From NCBI GenBank assembly GCA_016200125.1, contig JACQFK010000604.1, forward strand, positions 1-14,761: 14,761 nt of DNA, in the 5' to 3' direction. The notes beneath the pieces are model-generated. The model saw only the letters and a program-made list of their open reading frames with translations. It had not been told where the DNA came from and did not search any database. The position numbers were made by a program, and so were the translations under genes. Below, in pieces: positions 7,898-14,761 of this stretch. Within the stretch, counting starts at the first letter, position 1; each line of letters starts with the position of its first letter. The stretch is from Planctomycetota bacterium. Lineage in GTDB: Bacteria; Planctomycetota; MHYJ01; JACPRB01.

Positions 7898-8377
7898 ATG
7901 GCGGACCGCCCGCAGACCGTCGTTCGCCGCGCCCGGACGGAGGACGTCGAAGCCCTCGTGCGGCTCTGGCGGGAGATGTGGGAGTTCCACGCGCCCCTCG
8001 ACCCCCGCTTTGAAATCACCGCGGCGGCCGACCTGGTGATGGGGAAGTGGATCGAGGAGAATCTCCAGAATCCGCGGGCCGCGCTCTTCGTCGCGGAGGA
8101 GACCCCGGGCGCCCCCCTCGGCTACTGCCATGCGCTGATTCTCGAGAATCCGCCCGTCGTCCCCTCCCTCCAGTACGGCTACGTCTCGGAGCTCGCCGTC
8201 CGCGACCGGCGCAAGGGCGTGGGCACGCAGCTGCTCGAGGCGGCGCACGCCTGGTTCAAGGAGAAGGGGCTCCCCTATGCCGAGGTGAACGTCTCGGTGA
8301 AGAACGCCGTCGCCGGCCGCTTCTGGCGCAAGCAGGGCTACTCGGAATTCCTCGAGCGGCTGCGCCGGGATCTCTAG
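7898..8377 (+). CDS. GNAT family N-acetyltransferase
   Basis: The 159-residue protein has the GNAT order. An N-terminal strand-helix VVRRARTEDVEALVRLWREMW (8-28) leads to strand YGYVSELAV near 103-111, the acetyl-CoA pyrophosphate loop RRKGVGTQLL (114-123, the Q/R-x-x-G-x-G/A motif A), and a C-terminal AEVNVSVKNAVAGRFWRKQGY (137-157) typical of motif B. It should transfer an acetyl group from acetyl-CoA to an amine. The substrate cannot be read from sequence. It is 18 bases downstream of the LplB-like gene without its own obvious promoter, so it is probably translated from the same mRNA. A ribosome site is not evident, and a small hairpin with arms GAGCG/CGCTC (7878-7895) occupies the junction. 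The stop codon is 7 bases before the -10 of the next gene. Confidence 0.9.
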   Translation: MADRPQTVVRRARTEDVEALVRLWREMWEFHAPLDPRFEITAAADLVMGKWIEENLQNPRAALFVAEETPGAPLGYCHALILENPPVVPSLQYGYVSELAVRDRRKGVGTQLLEAAHAWFKEKGLPYAEVNVSVKNAVAGRFWRKQGYSEFLERLRRDL

Positions 8378-8384
8378 GACAGCG

Positions 8385-8390
8385 TATACT
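8385..8390 (+). promoter_or_regulatory. -10 element of the ParB-HD-GYP gene
   Basis: TATACT is five of six to consensus, 27 bases before the ATG at 8418. The -35 position holds only a weak TGCGCC-like hexamer at 18 bases. The promoter overlaps the end of the GNAT gene. Confidence 0.4.
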
Positions 8391-8395
8391 TGTCC

Positions 8396-8412
8396 CGGCG
8401 CCACCGGCGCCG
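8396..8412 (+). promoter_or_regulatory. Perfect GC-only inverted repeat in the leader of the ParB-HD-GYP gene
   Basis: Arms CGGCGCC and GGCGCCG are perfectly complementary with a 3-base ACC loop, ending 5 bases before the ATG. As RNA it would form a very stable 7-bp hairpin at or near the mRNA 5' end, occupying the place where a Shine-Dalgarno would be, and none is seen. As DNA it is a 17-base palindrome just downstream of the -10, a suitable operator position. The sequence cannot separate these roles. Confidence 0.5.
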
Positions 8413-8417
8413 CCAAG

Positions 8418-9926
8418 ATGGCCGAAGAACGAGGGGCACGCGTCGAACGAATTCCGCTGGCCTCCGTCCGCCCGCGGAAGTTCCCCGCGCGCGCCGCCGC
8501 GACGGACCAGGAAATCCAGAGGCTGGCCTCCTCCATACGCCTCCACGGGCTGCTGCAGCCGCTGCTGGTCCGCGCGGTCGGCCGGGAATACGAGGTCGTC
8601 TGCGGCCAGCGGCGCTACCTGGCCTGCAAGGCTCTGGGCATTCCCGAGATCGTCGCCGTGGTCCGGTCCTTGGACGACCGCCAGGCCTTCGAGGTCTCGC
8701 TCGCCGAAAACGCCCGCCGGGATCCGCTCAACGCCGAGGAGCGCCGCGAGATCCTGCGCCGGCTCGCGTCGATGTTCCCGGGGCGCCCCCGCGAGGAGCT
8801 CGAGGCCTGGCTCGGCCCCGTCGAGGCGCAGACCTCCGGCGAGCCGCTGATCAACTGGCTGGAGACGCTGGATCAGAAGGAGGCGCCGCGGGCGGAGCAG
8901 GTCGCGGTCGTCGTCGCCGGCAGGGGCAAGGCGGCGGCGGTCGAAGCCCCCCCGGCCGCCTCCGACGCCGGCCAGGTGGTGCCCGTCTCGGGCCCGCCCG
9001 GCACGGGGGAGACCAAGGTGCTGGTGCGGACGAGTGCGCCTCCCCCCGCCCCCGCGTCTCGCCAGGGGCTGGTCTGGCGCATCCGCACGATGCTCTCCCA
9101 GCTCACGAAGTCGGGCAAGCTCGACTCCGAGCTCCTCGACAACATCGTGAACGAGCTGACCGACCGCCTCGACAACCGGCCGCTCCCCGACTTCCTCGAC
9201 CTGAGCTACCACGGGTCGCTCAAGCGCTATATCTCCCGCCACTGCCTCAACGTGTCCAAGCTCGCCATGTTCCTGGCCCGCTCGCTGGGGATGGGCCGCG
9301 AGGAGATCCGGGAGGTTGCGATCTGCGGGCTCCTGCACGACGTGGGGATGATGAAGGTCAAGCAGGAGGTCTTCACGAAGCACGCGGCGCTCGACCAGGA
9401 GGAATGGGAGCAGGTGAAGGGCCATCCCATCGAGGGCGCCCTCCTGCTCACCAAGGAGGTCGTCCTCCGCGACGTCGTCGCCCGCGTGGCGCTGGAGCAC
9501 CACGAGAAGCCCGACGGCACGGGCTACCCCGCCGGCAAGAAGAAGAACGAGACCCACCTCTTCGCGCGGCTCATCAACGTGGTGGACACCTACGGCGCCA
9601 TGGTCTCCCCGCGCGCGCACCGCCTCCCCATGCTCCCCTACCAGGCCATGCGCGTCGTCATGGACGACGGCGCCAAGGGCATGCTCGACTGGGACATCGT
9701 CCAGGCCTTCGTGAAGGCGCTCTCGATCTACCCGATCGGCAGCTACCTCCGCCTGGAGGGGGGCGAGGTCGCCCGCGTCGTCCGCTCGCAGCCCGAGATC
9801 CCCGAGAAGCCGGTCATCGCCGTCATCGCCGACGCCCAGCGCAACCTCCTCCGGGCTCCCGTGGAGATCGACCTGGCGATGACAGAGCCGATGCCGGCCT
9901 TCGAGCCGATCCCCTCGCCCGTCTGA
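8418..9926 (+). CDS. ParB N-terminal domain fused to HD-GYP domain
   Basis: The 502-residue protein has two recognisable modules. Residues 9-115 are a ParB/Spo0J-type N-terminal domain: IPLASVRPRKFPAR, a helix with HGLLQPLLVR (43-52), box II CGQRRYLA (62-69, compare GERRxxA) and box III ENARRDPLN (97-105, compare ENLQRxDLN). In ParB these boxes bind and hydrolyse CTP. A clear helix-turn-helix does not follow. Instead there is a helical stretch (106-153) and a Pro/Ala/Val-rich linker (160-215). Residues 216-470 are an HD-GYP module: HD at 307-308, His336, HHEKPDGTGYP (361-371), Asp390, and the usual C-terminal barrel-like tail (YPIGSYLRLEGGEVARVV onward). HD-GYP domains hydrolyse cyclic di-GMP. 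Two positions differ from the common pattern: HDVGM (Met311, usually Lys) and VVDTYGAM (Gly393, usually Asp). Soluble, with no membrane segment. It appears monocistronic. Confidence 0.88.
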   Translation: MAEERGARVERIPLASVRPRKFPARAAATDQEIQRLASSIRLHGLLQPLLVRAVGREYEVVCGQRRYLACKALGIPEIVAVVRSLDDRQAFEVSLAENARRDPLNAEERREILRRLASMFPGRPREELEAWLGPVEAQTSGEPLINWLETLDQKEAPRAEQVAVVVAGRGKAAAVEAPPAASDAGQVVPVSGPPGTGETKVLVRTSAPPPAPASRQGLVWRIRTMLSQLTKSGKLDSELLDNIVNELTDRLDNRPLPDFLDLSYHGSLKRYISRHCLNVSKLAMFLARSLGMGREEIREVAICGLLHDVGMMKVKQEVFTKHAALDQEEWEQVKGHPIEGALLLTKEVVLRDVVARVALEHHEKPDGTGYPAGKKKNETHLFARLINVVDTYGAMVSPRAHRLPMLPYQAMRVVMDDGAKGMLDWDIVQAFVKALSIYPIGSYLRLEGGEVARVVRSQPEIPEKPVIAVIADAQRNLLRAPVEIDLAMTEPMPAFEPIPSPV

Positions 9927-9962
9927 CCCCGCCCTCCGGCCCCTCCCGGACTCGGCCCCTGA

Positions 9963-9982
9963 AAGTGAGCAAATATTCACTT
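9963..9982. promoter_or_regulatory. Palindromic operator candidate upstream of tetR
   Basis: Perfect 6-base arms AAGTGA and TCACTT flank an 8-base AT-rich centre, giving a 20-base site in an otherwise GC-rich spacer. It lies 30 bases upstream of the tetR -10 element, about at or just upstream of the -35. TetR-family operators commonly have such TGA...TCA symmetry, so autoregulation and control of the downstream efflux genes is likely. Confidence 0.6.
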
Positions 9983-10012
9983 AGTTTGAGAAAGCCGGGG
10001 CCGGGCCGGGCG

Positions 10013-10018
10013 TAGAAT
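10013..10018 (+). promoter_or_regulatory. -10 element of the tetR efflux operon
   Basis: TAGAAT ends 8 bases before the ATG at 10027, the same hexamer and spacing as at selB. A TTGAGA (9986-9991 region) lies upstream, but the 21-base spacing is too long for an ideal promoter. Initiation near 10025 would give a nearly leaderless mRNA. A GGG 4 bases from the ATG is the only ribosome-site-like sequence. Confidence 0.4.
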
Positions 10019-10026
10019 AGGGTGCC

Positions 10027-10620
10027 ATGAAGCACCTGACCCACGAGGAGCGCCGCAAGCGCATCGTCCTGGGCGCGATGGCGGCCTTTGCGCGCTCGGG
10101 CTTCAAGGGGACGCGGAGCCGCGACCTGGCCGCGGCGGCGGGGGTGAGCGAGGCGCTCATCTACAAGCATTTCCCCAACAAGCGGGCCATCCAGAAGGCC
10201 ATCATCGAGGAGCGCATCCGGCAGACCGGGGTCTTCATCTCCCCGGAGCTGAAGTCGGCCCCGCTTGAGAAGGCGCTGTCGGCCATCGCGGCGCGGATCC
10301 TCCAGGTGTCGGAACGGGACCCGTACTTCATGCGGCTGCTCTATTTCGCGGGACTCGAGAGGGAGCCGCTGGCGCCCATGTTCTTCCGGAGGCGGGTGGC
10401 GGGCAGCATCGGCGAAGTGGCCGGCCTCTACCGGCTCTGGGCGCGCCGCGGATGGGTCCGGAAGTCGGTCGACGCGAGGCTCTTCGCCTGGAGCTTCATG
10501 TGCTGCATGTTCCAGCTCGTGGCGGCCCGCCACATCTTCGGGGTGAAGCGGATGTCCGACCGGGCGGGCGACCTCGCCGCCCGGGTCGCGGCGCTCTTCC
10601 TGGAGGGGGTGCGCGCGTGA
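10027..10620 (+). CDS. TetR/AcrR family transcriptional regulator
   Basis: The 197-residue protein begins with the TetR DNA-binding fold: helix 1 with RIVLGAMAAFARSGFKGTR (12-30), then the helix-turn-helix SRDLAAAAGVSEALIYKHFPNK (31-52) ending in the family's YxHFxxK signature. The C-terminal ligand/dimer domain (60-197) is helical, with two adjacent Cys in MCCMF near 158-162 and no recognisable ligand pocket. It is the first gene of the efflux operon and its stop overlaps the next start (GTGA). It is most likely a local repressor of itself and the tolC-adaptor-RND genes, released by a pump substrate. The palindrome at 9963-9982 is the candidate operator. Confidence 0.93.
   Translation: MKHLTHEERRKRIVLGAMAAFARSGFKGTRSRDLAAAAGVSEALIYKHFPNKRAIQKAIIEERIRQTGVFISPELKSAPLEKALSAIAARILQVSERDPYFMRLLYFAGLEREPLAPMFFRRRVAGSIGEVAGLYRLWARRGWVRKSVDARLFAWSFMCCMFQLVAARHIFGVKRMSDRAGDLAARVAALFLEGVRA
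10602..10609 (+). promoter_or_regulatory. Ribosome binding site fixing the GTG start at 10617
   Basis: GGAGGGGG ends 7 bases before GTG at 10617. This start overlaps the tetR stop as GTGA and is immediately followed by a lipoprotein signal peptide. The frame stays open upstream to 10452, but that extension lies inside tetR and carries no signal peptide. Confidence 0.7.
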
Positions 10621-12014
10621 GGCGCCTGCCCCTCGTCCTGGGCCTGGCCGGGCTTCTTGCCGCCGGCTGCCGCTCGTACTCGGCGGAGTCGGTCGACGCG
10701 ATCTACCGCGACGTCCTCCAGTGGGAGGGCCGCGACGACGCCGCGGCGGCCCGCCGGCCCTCGGAGGTCCACTGGAAGCGGGTCGAGGAGCAGAAGGCGA
10801 TCACCCTGGGCGACGCCTTCCGGATTTCGCTCGCCCGCAGCGAGCGGATCGCGCGGGCGGCCGAGACCTATCTGCAGTCGCTCGCCGTGCAGGACCAGGC
10901 CGTCGCCGCGGTGCTGCCGACGGTCGGCGTCCAGGCGACCCAGTTCTACCAGGATCCCGTGCCCGCGTCGTTCACCTCGGGCGTCGTGACGATCTCCCCC
11001 AACCGCCGGCAGGTGGCCCTGACGCTGGCGCAGCCGATCTTCCATGGCCTGAAGGACTTCGCCGCCTGGCGGCAGTCGCAGGCCGCCATCGACGGCTCGC
11101 GGAACGCCTTCGAGACCGAGCGCCGCCTGCTCTTCCAGACCGTGGCCTCGGCGTTCTTCACGACGCTCTTTTACGAGCGGCAGCAGAAGATCCTCGAGGA
11201 CGCGCTCAAGAACTCCCGCGACCGGCTCCGCGAGATGCAGGCGCGCCAGGCCCAGGGCATCGCCCGCAAGACCGAGGTCCTGCTCATCGAGACCCAGGTC
11301 GCCTCCGACGAGGCGCAGCTGAACCGGGGCCTCCAGTCGCTCGACCTCTCGCGGAACCAGATGGCCTTCCTCCTGGGCCGCCCCTTCGCCGTCCCCCTGC
11401 GGGACGACGTGGCCGAGCCCCCGGTGCCGCCGGACGTCCTCCCGCTCCTCCAGCGCGCGCTTTCGGAGCGGAGCGACCTCAAGGAGAGGGAATTCGCGGT
11501 CCGCGCCGCCGGCGAGCAGGTCACGATCGTGACGAGCGAGCACTACCCCGTCCTCGATTTCAACGGCAACTACTACGCCTATCGCATGAACTACTCGGCG
11601 TACTCGAAAGAGGTGAACTGGGACGCCCTCTTCACCCTGACCTTCAACCTGTTCCACGGCGGCGACGTCCGCGCCCGGACCGTCCTGGCGGAATCGCAGG
11701 CGCGGTCGGCCGCGCTCCAGCGCGACGAGCTGGCGAGGCAGATCGAGGCCGACGTCCGCGGCGCCCATCTCACGTGGCGCTCGGACCGGGAGCTGATCGT
11801 GACGCTCGAGACGCGCGAGCGCACGTCGAGGGAGAACTACACGCAGGTGGTGACGGAGTACCGTCAGGGGATCGCGGGGGTCTCCAACCTCGAGGTCCTC
11901 GTGGCGCAGAACCAGTATCTGTCCGCCCAGCTGGAGCTCGAGCGGTCGCGGCTGCAGAGCAAGCTCGACTGGTTCCAGCTGGAGAACGTCCAGGGAAGGA
12001 TTCCGGTGAGGTAG
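10617..12014 (+). CDS. TolC/OprM-like outer-membrane efflux lipoprotein
   Basis: The 465-residue protein forms the outer-membrane channel of the tripartite pump. From GTG it begins with Arg-Arg, a Leu/Gly/Ala-rich core and lipobox LAAGC (Cys18 lipidated), as in OprM-type channels rather than E. coli TolC. The mature part has the TolC-family two-fold layout: the first repeat opens with ITLGDAFRISLARSERI (about residues 62-78), and each half has a beta segment (about 103-140 and 305-345) between long Ala/Gln/Glu/Arg-rich helices. FQLENVQGRIPVR closes the chain. The MRRLPL start was chosen for the signal peptide, ribosome site and GTGA overlap. Stop and adaptor start are 4 bases apart. Confidence 0.9.
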   Translation: MRRLPLVLGLAGLLAAGCRSYSAESVDAIYRDVLQWEGRDDAAAARRPSEVHWKRVEEQKAITLGDAFRISLARSERIARAAETYLQSLAVQDQAVAAVLPTVGVQATQFYQDPVPASFTSGVVTISPNRRQVALTLAQPIFHGLKDFAAWRQSQAAIDGSRNAFETERRLLFQTVASAFFTTLFYERQQKILEDALKNSRDRLREMQARQAQGIARKTEVLLIETQVASDEAQLNRGLQSLDLSRNQMAFLLGRPFAVPLRDDVAEPPVPPDVLPLLQRALSERSDLKEREFAVRAAGEQVTIVTSEHYPVLDFNGNYYAYRMNYSAYSKEVNWDALFTLTFNLFHGGDVRARTVLAESQARSAALQRDELARQIEADVRGAHLTWRSDRELIVTLETRERTSRENYTQVVTEYRQGIAGVSNLEVLVAQNQYLSAQLELERSRLQSKLDWFQLENVQGRIPVR

Positions 12015-12018
12015 CCCG

Positions 12019-13155
12019 ATGAAACGAGCGCTCCTCCTGATGTTCGCGCTGGCCGCCGGCTGCAAGCCGCCCGCCCCGCCCCAGCCCATCGGGGGCGCCG
12101 GCGGCGGCGGCAAGCGCGCCTTCCCCGTCGAGGTCCGCAAGGTCACGACCGAGGATGTCCACTACACGATCCACGCCGTCGGCTCCCTCGAGCCGGAGGA
12201 GCAGGTCCGGGTCACCGCGCGGGTGGCCGGCATGGTCGAGAAGGTCATGTTCGAGGAGGGGGCGAAGGTCACGACCCGGACGGTCCTGGCCGAGATCGAC
12301 CGCAGCCGCTACCAGATGCTGGCCGACCGCGCGAAGGCCAGCCAGGAGCGGGCCGCCGCCGACGTCCGAAAGGCGGAGATCGTCCTTCAGAACCGTCAGG
12401 AGCTGAAGAAGAAGGATCCGGGCTACGTGAGCGACGAGGAGATCGCCACGCTGAGCAGCCAGCTCAGCTCGGTGCGCGCCGCCTCCGCAGAGGCGAAATC
12501 ATCCCTCGACCTGGCGCTCCACGATCTGGAGAATTCCCAGGTGCGCTCGCTCATCACGGGCGTCATCGACACGAAGGCCGTCTCCACGGGCCAGTACGTC
12601 GCGCCCGGCGCCCAGCTCGCGTCGATCGTGGACGAGTCGAAGCTCAAGCTCCGCTTCAAGGTTTCGGAGACTGAATCGGTCAAGCTGAACGCCGTGCTGT
12701 CGGGGGACCGCCGGGTCAGCTTCACCGTCCGGCCGCTGCCGGGGAAGACCTTCACCGCGGAATTGATCCACATGAGCCCGCAGGCGAACGTGCAGACCCG
12801 CACGGTCGAATGCCTCGCCATGGTGGAGAACCGGGACGAGCTGCTCAAGCCGGGATTCTTCGCGACGGTGCGGGCCGTCGTGGCTACGCACGAGAAGGCC
12901 GTCGTGGTGCCCGACTCGGCGATCCTTCCGACGGAGCGCGGCTTCGTGGCCTTCGTGGTGAAGGATTCGCGGGCGAACCAGCGGGCGGTGCGCCCCGGCC
13001 TGTTCGTCCGCGAGGGCGTGGTCGAAATCCTCGAAGGGCTGACCGCGGGCGAAGTCCTCGTGGTGACGGGAACGGCGGCCATTTCCGACGGCACGGAGCT
13101 GATCGTGAAGGAGGCGCCCCCGCCGTCTCCTCCGACCAGGACGGTGAGAGACTGA
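12019..13155 (+). CDS. RND efflux periplasmic adaptor (membrane fusion lipoprotein)
   Basis: The 378-residue protein links the inner-membrane pump to the outer-membrane channel. It has a lipoprotein signal (lipobox LAAGC, Cys15), a Pro/Gly-rich tether (16-36), then a beta/lipoyl half-motif (GSLEPEEQVRVTARVAGMVEKVMFEEGAKV, about 55-84), a fairly short alpha-hairpin (about 93-172), the second lipoyl half with ITGVIDTKAVSTGQYVAPGAQLASI (about 179-203), a beta-barrel domain and a membrane-proximal domain ending in LTAGEVLVVTG. This order is that of AcrA/MexA-type adaptors. A GTGAGG lies 7 bases before the ATG. Its stop is separated by a single base from the RND start. Confidence 0.93.
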   Translation: MKRALLLMFALAAGCKPPAPPQPIGGAGGGGKRAFPVEVRKVTTEDVHYTIHAVGSLEPEEQVRVTARVAGMVEKVMFEEGAKVTTRTVLAEIDRSRYQMLADRAKASQERAAADVRKAEIVLQNRQELKKKDPGYVSDEEIATLSSQLSSVRAASAEAKSSLDLALHDLENSQVRSLITGVIDTKAVSTGQYVAPGAQLASIVDESKLKLRFKVSETESVKLNAVLSGDRRVSFTVRPLPGKTFTAELIHMSPQANVQTRTVECLAMVENRDELLKPGFFATVRAVVATHEKAVVVPDSAILPTERGFVAFVVKDSRANQRAVRPGLFVREGVVEILEGLTAGEVLVVTGTAAISDGTELIVKEAPPPSPPTRTVRD

Positions 13156-13156
13156 C

Positions 13157-14761
13157 ATGAGCCTCGCCTCGATCTCCATCAAGCGGCCGGTCTTCGCGTG
13201 GATGCTGATGATCGCCCTGATCGTCTTCGGCGGCATCTCCTTCACCCGCCTCGGCGTGAGCCAGTATCCGGACATCGACATGCCGATCGTCAACATCCAG
13301 CTGTCGCTCCCCGGCGCCGCGCCGGAAGTCATGGAGTCGGACGTGGTCGATCCCCTGGAGTCCGCCGTGATCCAGGTGGAGGGCCTGGTCCAGATGTCGA
13401 GCACCTGCCGGCAGAGCCTGGCCAACATCAAGCTGGAGTTCGAGCTCAACCGGGACATCGACGCCGCCATCCAGGACGTTCAGACCCGCATCGCGCAGGC
13501 CCAGCGCCTCCTGCCCCGCGACATGGATCCGACCGTCGTGCAGAAATCCAACCCCGAGGACATGCCCATCCTCTGGATCGGCGTCTGGGGCACGCGGCCG
13601 CTCCTCGATATCTCCGAGTACATCCGCAACACTCTCAAGGACCAGTTCCAGACGATCCCGGGAGTCGGCGACATCAGCATGAGCGGCTACCGGGAGCGGA
13701 ACGTCCGCGTCTGGCTCGACTCGAAGCTGCTCCAGTCCTACGACCTTACGGTGGACGACGTGATGTCTGCGCTGTCGCGGGAGCATGTCGAGCTTCCGGC
13801 GGGACGGATCGAGACCGCGAGCCGCGAGCTGAACATCCGCGCGGAGGGCGAGGCGGTCAACATGGAGAGCTTCCGGAACCTCATCATCGTCGACCGCGCG
13901 GGGGCGCAGATCCTTCTCCGCGACGTGGCGATCATCGAGGACGGGATGGAGGACAAGCGCCGGGTCGCGCGGGTCAACGGCATGCCCGCGATGGGCCTGG
14001 CGATCCGCAAGATCCGCGGCGCCAACGCGGTCGAGGTGGCCCATGCGGTCAAGGCGAAGCTGGCCCAGCTGCAGCAGCGGATGCCCGACGGGATCGAGAT
14101 GGCGCTCAACTACGACGCCACGATCTCCGTCGAGGACGCCATCAAGGACATTCAGATCGCCCTTGCGCTCGCGGTGCTCCTGACGGCGATCGTCTGCTGG
14201 ATGTTCCTGGGTTCCTTCAGCTCGACCTTCAACGTGCTGATGTCGATTCCGACGTCGCTGATCGGCACGCTTGCGGTGATGTACTTCATGGGCTTCACCA
14301 TCAACATGTTCACGCTGCTGGCGATTTCGCTCTCCGTAGGCATCGTCGTCGACGACGCGATCATGGTGATGGAGAACATCTATCGCCACGGGGAGATGGG
14401 CAAGGACCGCGTGCGCGCCTCGACCGACGGTGCGACGGAGATCACCTTCGCCGCGATCGTGGCCACCGGAGCGATCATGGCGATCTTCCTGCCGATCGCG
14501 TTCATGAAGGGTCTGATCGGGAAGTTCCTCTTCCAGTTCGGCGTCGTCCTGTCCGTGGCGGTGGCGTTCTCGCTGCTCGAGGCGCTCACGATCACGCCGG
14601 CGCGCTGCGCGCAGATCCTGAACCTGAAGGCGGGAACGAACCCCGTCGGGCGGTTCATGGACCGGCTGATGCACGGGCTGGCGGTCCTCTACCAGCGCCT
14701 GCTGGGTCCCACGCTCAAGGTGAGGTACCTGGTGATCGTCGGGGCCATCGGGATCTTCGTC
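13157..14761 (+). CDS. RND efflux pump inner-membrane transporter, AcrB/HAE1-like (3' end outside window)
   Basis: The 535 codons present are the N-terminal half of a protein that is about 1,020-1,050 residues in the family. TM1 follows ISIKRPVFAWML (6-17). The porter-domain start has YPDIDMPIVNIQLSLPGAAPEVMESDVVDPLE (38-69). A TM2-TM6 block begins near residue 333 (ALALAVLLTAIVCWMFLG). GIVVDDAIMVMENIYRH carries the paired proton-relay aspartates at residues 399-400, as in AcrB TM4. It exports hydrophobic or amphipathic compounds using proton influx and works with the adaptor and channel just upstream. ATG at 13157 follows the adaptor stop after one base, with GGTGAG upstream. The frame is open to the edge. 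Substrates cannot be inferred. Confidence 0.95.
   Translation, partial: MSLASISIKRPVFAWMLMIALIVFGGISFTRLGVSQYPDIDMPIVNIQLSLPGAAPEVMESDVVDPLESAVIQVEGLVQMSSTCRQSLANIKLEFELNRDIDAAIQDVQTRIAQAQRLLPRDMDPTVVQKSNPEDMPILWIGVWGTRPLLDISEYIRNTLKDQFQTIPGVGDISMSGYRERNVRVWLDSKLLQSYDLTVDDVMSALSREHVELPAGRIETASRELNIRAEGEAVNMESFRNLIIVDRAGAQILLRDVAIIEDGMEDKRRVARVNGMPAMGLAIRKIRGANAVEVAHAVKAKLAQLQQRMPDGIEMALNYDATISVEDAIKDIQIALALAVLLTAIVCWMFLGSFSSTFNVLMSIPTSLIGTLAVMYFMGFTINMFTLLAISLSVGIVVDDAIMVMENIYRHGEMGKDRVRASTDGATEITFAAIVATGAIMAIFLPIAFMKGLIGKFLFQFGVVLSVAVAFSLLEALTITPARCAQILNLKAGTNPVGRFMDRLMHGLAVLYQRLLGPTLKVRYLVIVGAIGIFV

Noticed and set aside
5260..8019. A 919-codon open frame on the minus strand opposite the lipoprotein, phosphatase/sulfatase-like and LplB-like genes
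   Set aside because: The translation is Arg/Gly/Asp/His-rich without domains, and the plus strand has clear motifs throughout. Long antisense frames are expected in GC-rich DNA.
9927..9960. Possible terminator hairpin after the ParB-HD-GYP gene (TCCGG/CCGGA arms)
   Set aside because: It has only 5-base arms and no T-run, so it is not distinguishable from chance in C-rich sequence.
8256..9980. A 574-codon minus-strand frame opposite the ParB-HD-GYP gene
   Set aside because: It has low-complexity His/Asp/Leu/Val/Gly composition, no recognisable motif and no start signals. It is the mirror of the real gene.
10452..10616. Upstream extension of the tolC-like frame into tetR
   Set aside because: It would lie within tetR, and the GTG at 10617 has a good ribosome site, overlaps the tetR stop and directly precedes a lipoprotein signal peptide.
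10428..12146. A 572-codon minus-strand frame opposite the tolC-like gene
   Set aside because: It mirrors a gene with a lipobox, family signature and operon spacing, and its own translation is Arg/Gly/Leu/Glu-rich noise.
12884..14674. A 596-codon minus-strand frame opposite the adaptor and RND genes
   Set aside because: The plus strand encodes unmistakable AcrB-type sequence. The antisense product is His/Asp/Arg-rich without domain features.

Overview
The window is GC-rich, almost fully coding DNA from a Gram-negative bacterium. The evidence is G/C-loaded third codon positions, lipobox-bearing outer-membrane-type lipoproteins and a complete TolC-type tripartite efflux locus. I cannot name the phylum. 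An Acidobacteriota-like or other deep-branching high-GC lineage would fit, but that is a guess. No gene-free stretch exceeds about 100 bases, and I see no tRNA, rRNA, CRISPR array, insertion sequence or convincing intrinsic terminator.

Layout. (1) On the minus strand, 1-1829 holds the 5' part of selB (selenocysteine elongation factor, cut by the window edge), preceded by a small helical orphan protein. (2) From 1907 to 4885 on the plus strand is a tight cluster: a two-helix membrane protein, a CysM-like PLP cysteine synthase and a polytopic YfhO-like membrane protein. (3) A strong sigma70-like promoter, overlapping the stop codon of the YfhO-like gene, then drives an NTF2-like lipoprotein and a large membrane-anchored alkaline-phosphatase/sulfatase-superfamily enzyme (4896-7446). 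(4) A near-identical second promoter drives a stand-alone domain resembling the C-terminal accessory domain of lipoate-protein ligase, followed by a GNAT acetyltransferase (7532-8377). (5) 8418-9926 encodes a fusion of a ParB N-terminal (CTPase-type) domain to an HD-GYP (cyclic-di-GMP phosphodiesterase-type) domain, behind its own -10 element and a perfect GC-rich inverted repeat. (6) A TetR regulator with a palindromic operator candidate begins a four-gene efflux operon, tetR, tolC-like lipoprotein, periplasmic adaptor and RND pump (10027 to beyond the end), with overlapping or nearly abutting junctions.

The most unusual object is the ParB-HD-GYP fusion: a partition-type nucleotide-binding domain without an evident DNA-binding helix-turn-helix, joined to a second-messenger hydrolase domain. 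A second theme is promoter architecture. At several genes the -10 hexamer lies only 6-9 bases before the start codon, which predicts leaderless or nearly leaderless mRNAs, while genes inside operons keep Shine-Dalgarno sequences.
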